A stretch of 64,000 bases of DNA, taken from the NCBI GenBank assembly GCA_016709495.1, contig JADJMS010000005.1, positions 62,001-126,000 of the forward strand, read 5' to 3'. The notes below the pieces were generated by a model that saw nothing but the letters and a program-made list of their open reading frames with translations, was not told the origin of the DNA and made no database searches. This document shows, piece by piece, positions 63,637-64,000 of the stretch. Every line of letters begins with the position of its first letter. The stretch's first letter is position 1. This stretch comes from Candidatus Dechloromonas phosphorivorans (GTDB lineage Bacteria; Pseudomonadota; Gammaproteobacteria; Burkholderiales; Rhodocyclaceae). Both the position numbers and the translations under genes were made by a program.

Positions 63637-64000
63637 ATGTCACTCTTCCGACAACTTTGGCTTGCCGTTATTGCCAGTACGCTTATTGCCTTCACCGGCA
63701 GTTTGCTCGTCAGCATGGTTACCGCACGGCAATATCTTGAGCAGCAACTGGCGATCAAGAATAACGATAACGCTGCATCGCTGGCGCTCTCCATGTCGCA
63801 ATTGGCAAAAGACCCGATCACCATTGAGTTGCAAGTGGCGGCGGTGTTTGACAGCGGGCAGTACGCTTCGGTGCAGGTCATTGATCCGGAAGGCAAAGGT
63901 GATGATCGAACGCAGCAGCCCACCCAATGCCGGCAATGTACCGGACTGGTTTATGCGCGTATTCCCAATTGAATCACACCTCGGCCAGGCGCAAGTCTCC
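63637..64000 (+). CDS. lapD: LapD-type c-di-GMP receptor (N-terminal part, frameshifted, cut by window end)
   Basis: LapD holds LapG in the periplasm when c-di-GMP is high. The visible part has a membrane helix (about residues 8-28, LAVIASTLIAFTGSLLVSMV) and the start of the periplasmic LapD/MoxY N-terminal domain (AAVFDSGQYASVQVIDPEGK). At about 63898 one extra G breaks the frame; without it the protein continues VMIERSSPPNAGNVPDWFMR to the edge. HAMP, GGDEF and EAL domains would lie beyond the window. A GAGGT ribosome site and the 10-base gap after lapG support a joint transcript. Confidence 0.85.

Noticed and set aside
1..64000. Mobile elements, phage genes, toxin-antitoxin pairs or CRISPR arrays
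   Set aside because: No transposase, integrase, terminal repeats, repeat-spacer structure or foreign-looking gene was found; gene order and style are consistent with core genome.

Overview
The window comes from a motile, respiring betaproteobacterium. The gene families and order point to the Rhodocyclales (Dechloromonas/Azonexus-like); this is inferred from gene content and was not tested by alignment. About 47 kb is one large motility and chemotaxis region, followed by a cbb3 oxidase locus and a mixed tail. No insertion sequence, phage, CRISPR array or other mobile element was seen, and no stretch above about 300 bases lacks a gene.

Layout. 1-3956 (+): fliL (3' end), fliM, fliN, fliO, fliP, fliQ, fliR. 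3950-14649 (-): a small lipoprotein gene, then flgL to flgB, read from a sigma-54 promoter at 14678-14694. 14741-16227 (+): flgA, then flgM-flgN behind a sigma-28 promoter. 16234-24115 (-): flhB, flhA, flhF, flhG, fliA, motC, motD. 24295-46813 (-): motA, motB, an MCP-like protein, cheY, cheA/cheW, three large receptors, cheR, cheD, cheB, a STAS protein, two cheV, cheY, cheZ and a second cheA ending at a strong terminator. 46969-48446: NUDIX hydrolase, a TonB-like protein and a DUF3149-like small protein. 48481-56652 (-): ccoI-ccoS, then ccoNOQP, ccoG and ccoH, with FNR-type boxes before ccoN and ccoG. 56710-60004: SDR dehydrogenase, tRNA-Thr(CGU), murJ and a YbhB-like protein. 60070-64000: a solute-binding protein coupled to a TolC/NTF2-like fusion, divergent from lapG and lapD (cut by the window end).

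How the genes work together. The first part encodes the flagellar switch, export gate, rod, hook and hook-filament junction, together with the sigma-28/FlgM checkpoint and the FlhF/FlhG placement system. There are two stator pairs (MotAB and MotCD). The chemotaxis genes encode two CheA, two CheY, two CheV, CheW, CheZ, the adaptation enzymes CheR, CheB and CheD, and receptors of which two have Aer-like PAS domains. Next to it sits a high-affinity terminal oxidase with its maturation genes, so energy sensing and microaerobic respiration lie side by side. The tail holds a LapG/LapD pair that would link c-di-GMP to surface adhesin cleavage.

A striking property is that at least fifteen otherwise normal genes are broken by one-base insertions or deletions, most of them in short homopolymer runs. 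Two more (flgI, murJ) carry an in-frame stop, one base change appears to remove both the flgL stop and the next gene's start, and two chemotaxis genes appear to lack internal segments. Restoring one base (two in motB) gives the expected family length in the cases I could check. Because unrelated and important genes (murJ, ccoP, fliP) are hit alike, sequencing or assembly error is the simplest explanation; I therefore list them as CDS and describe the break in each entry.
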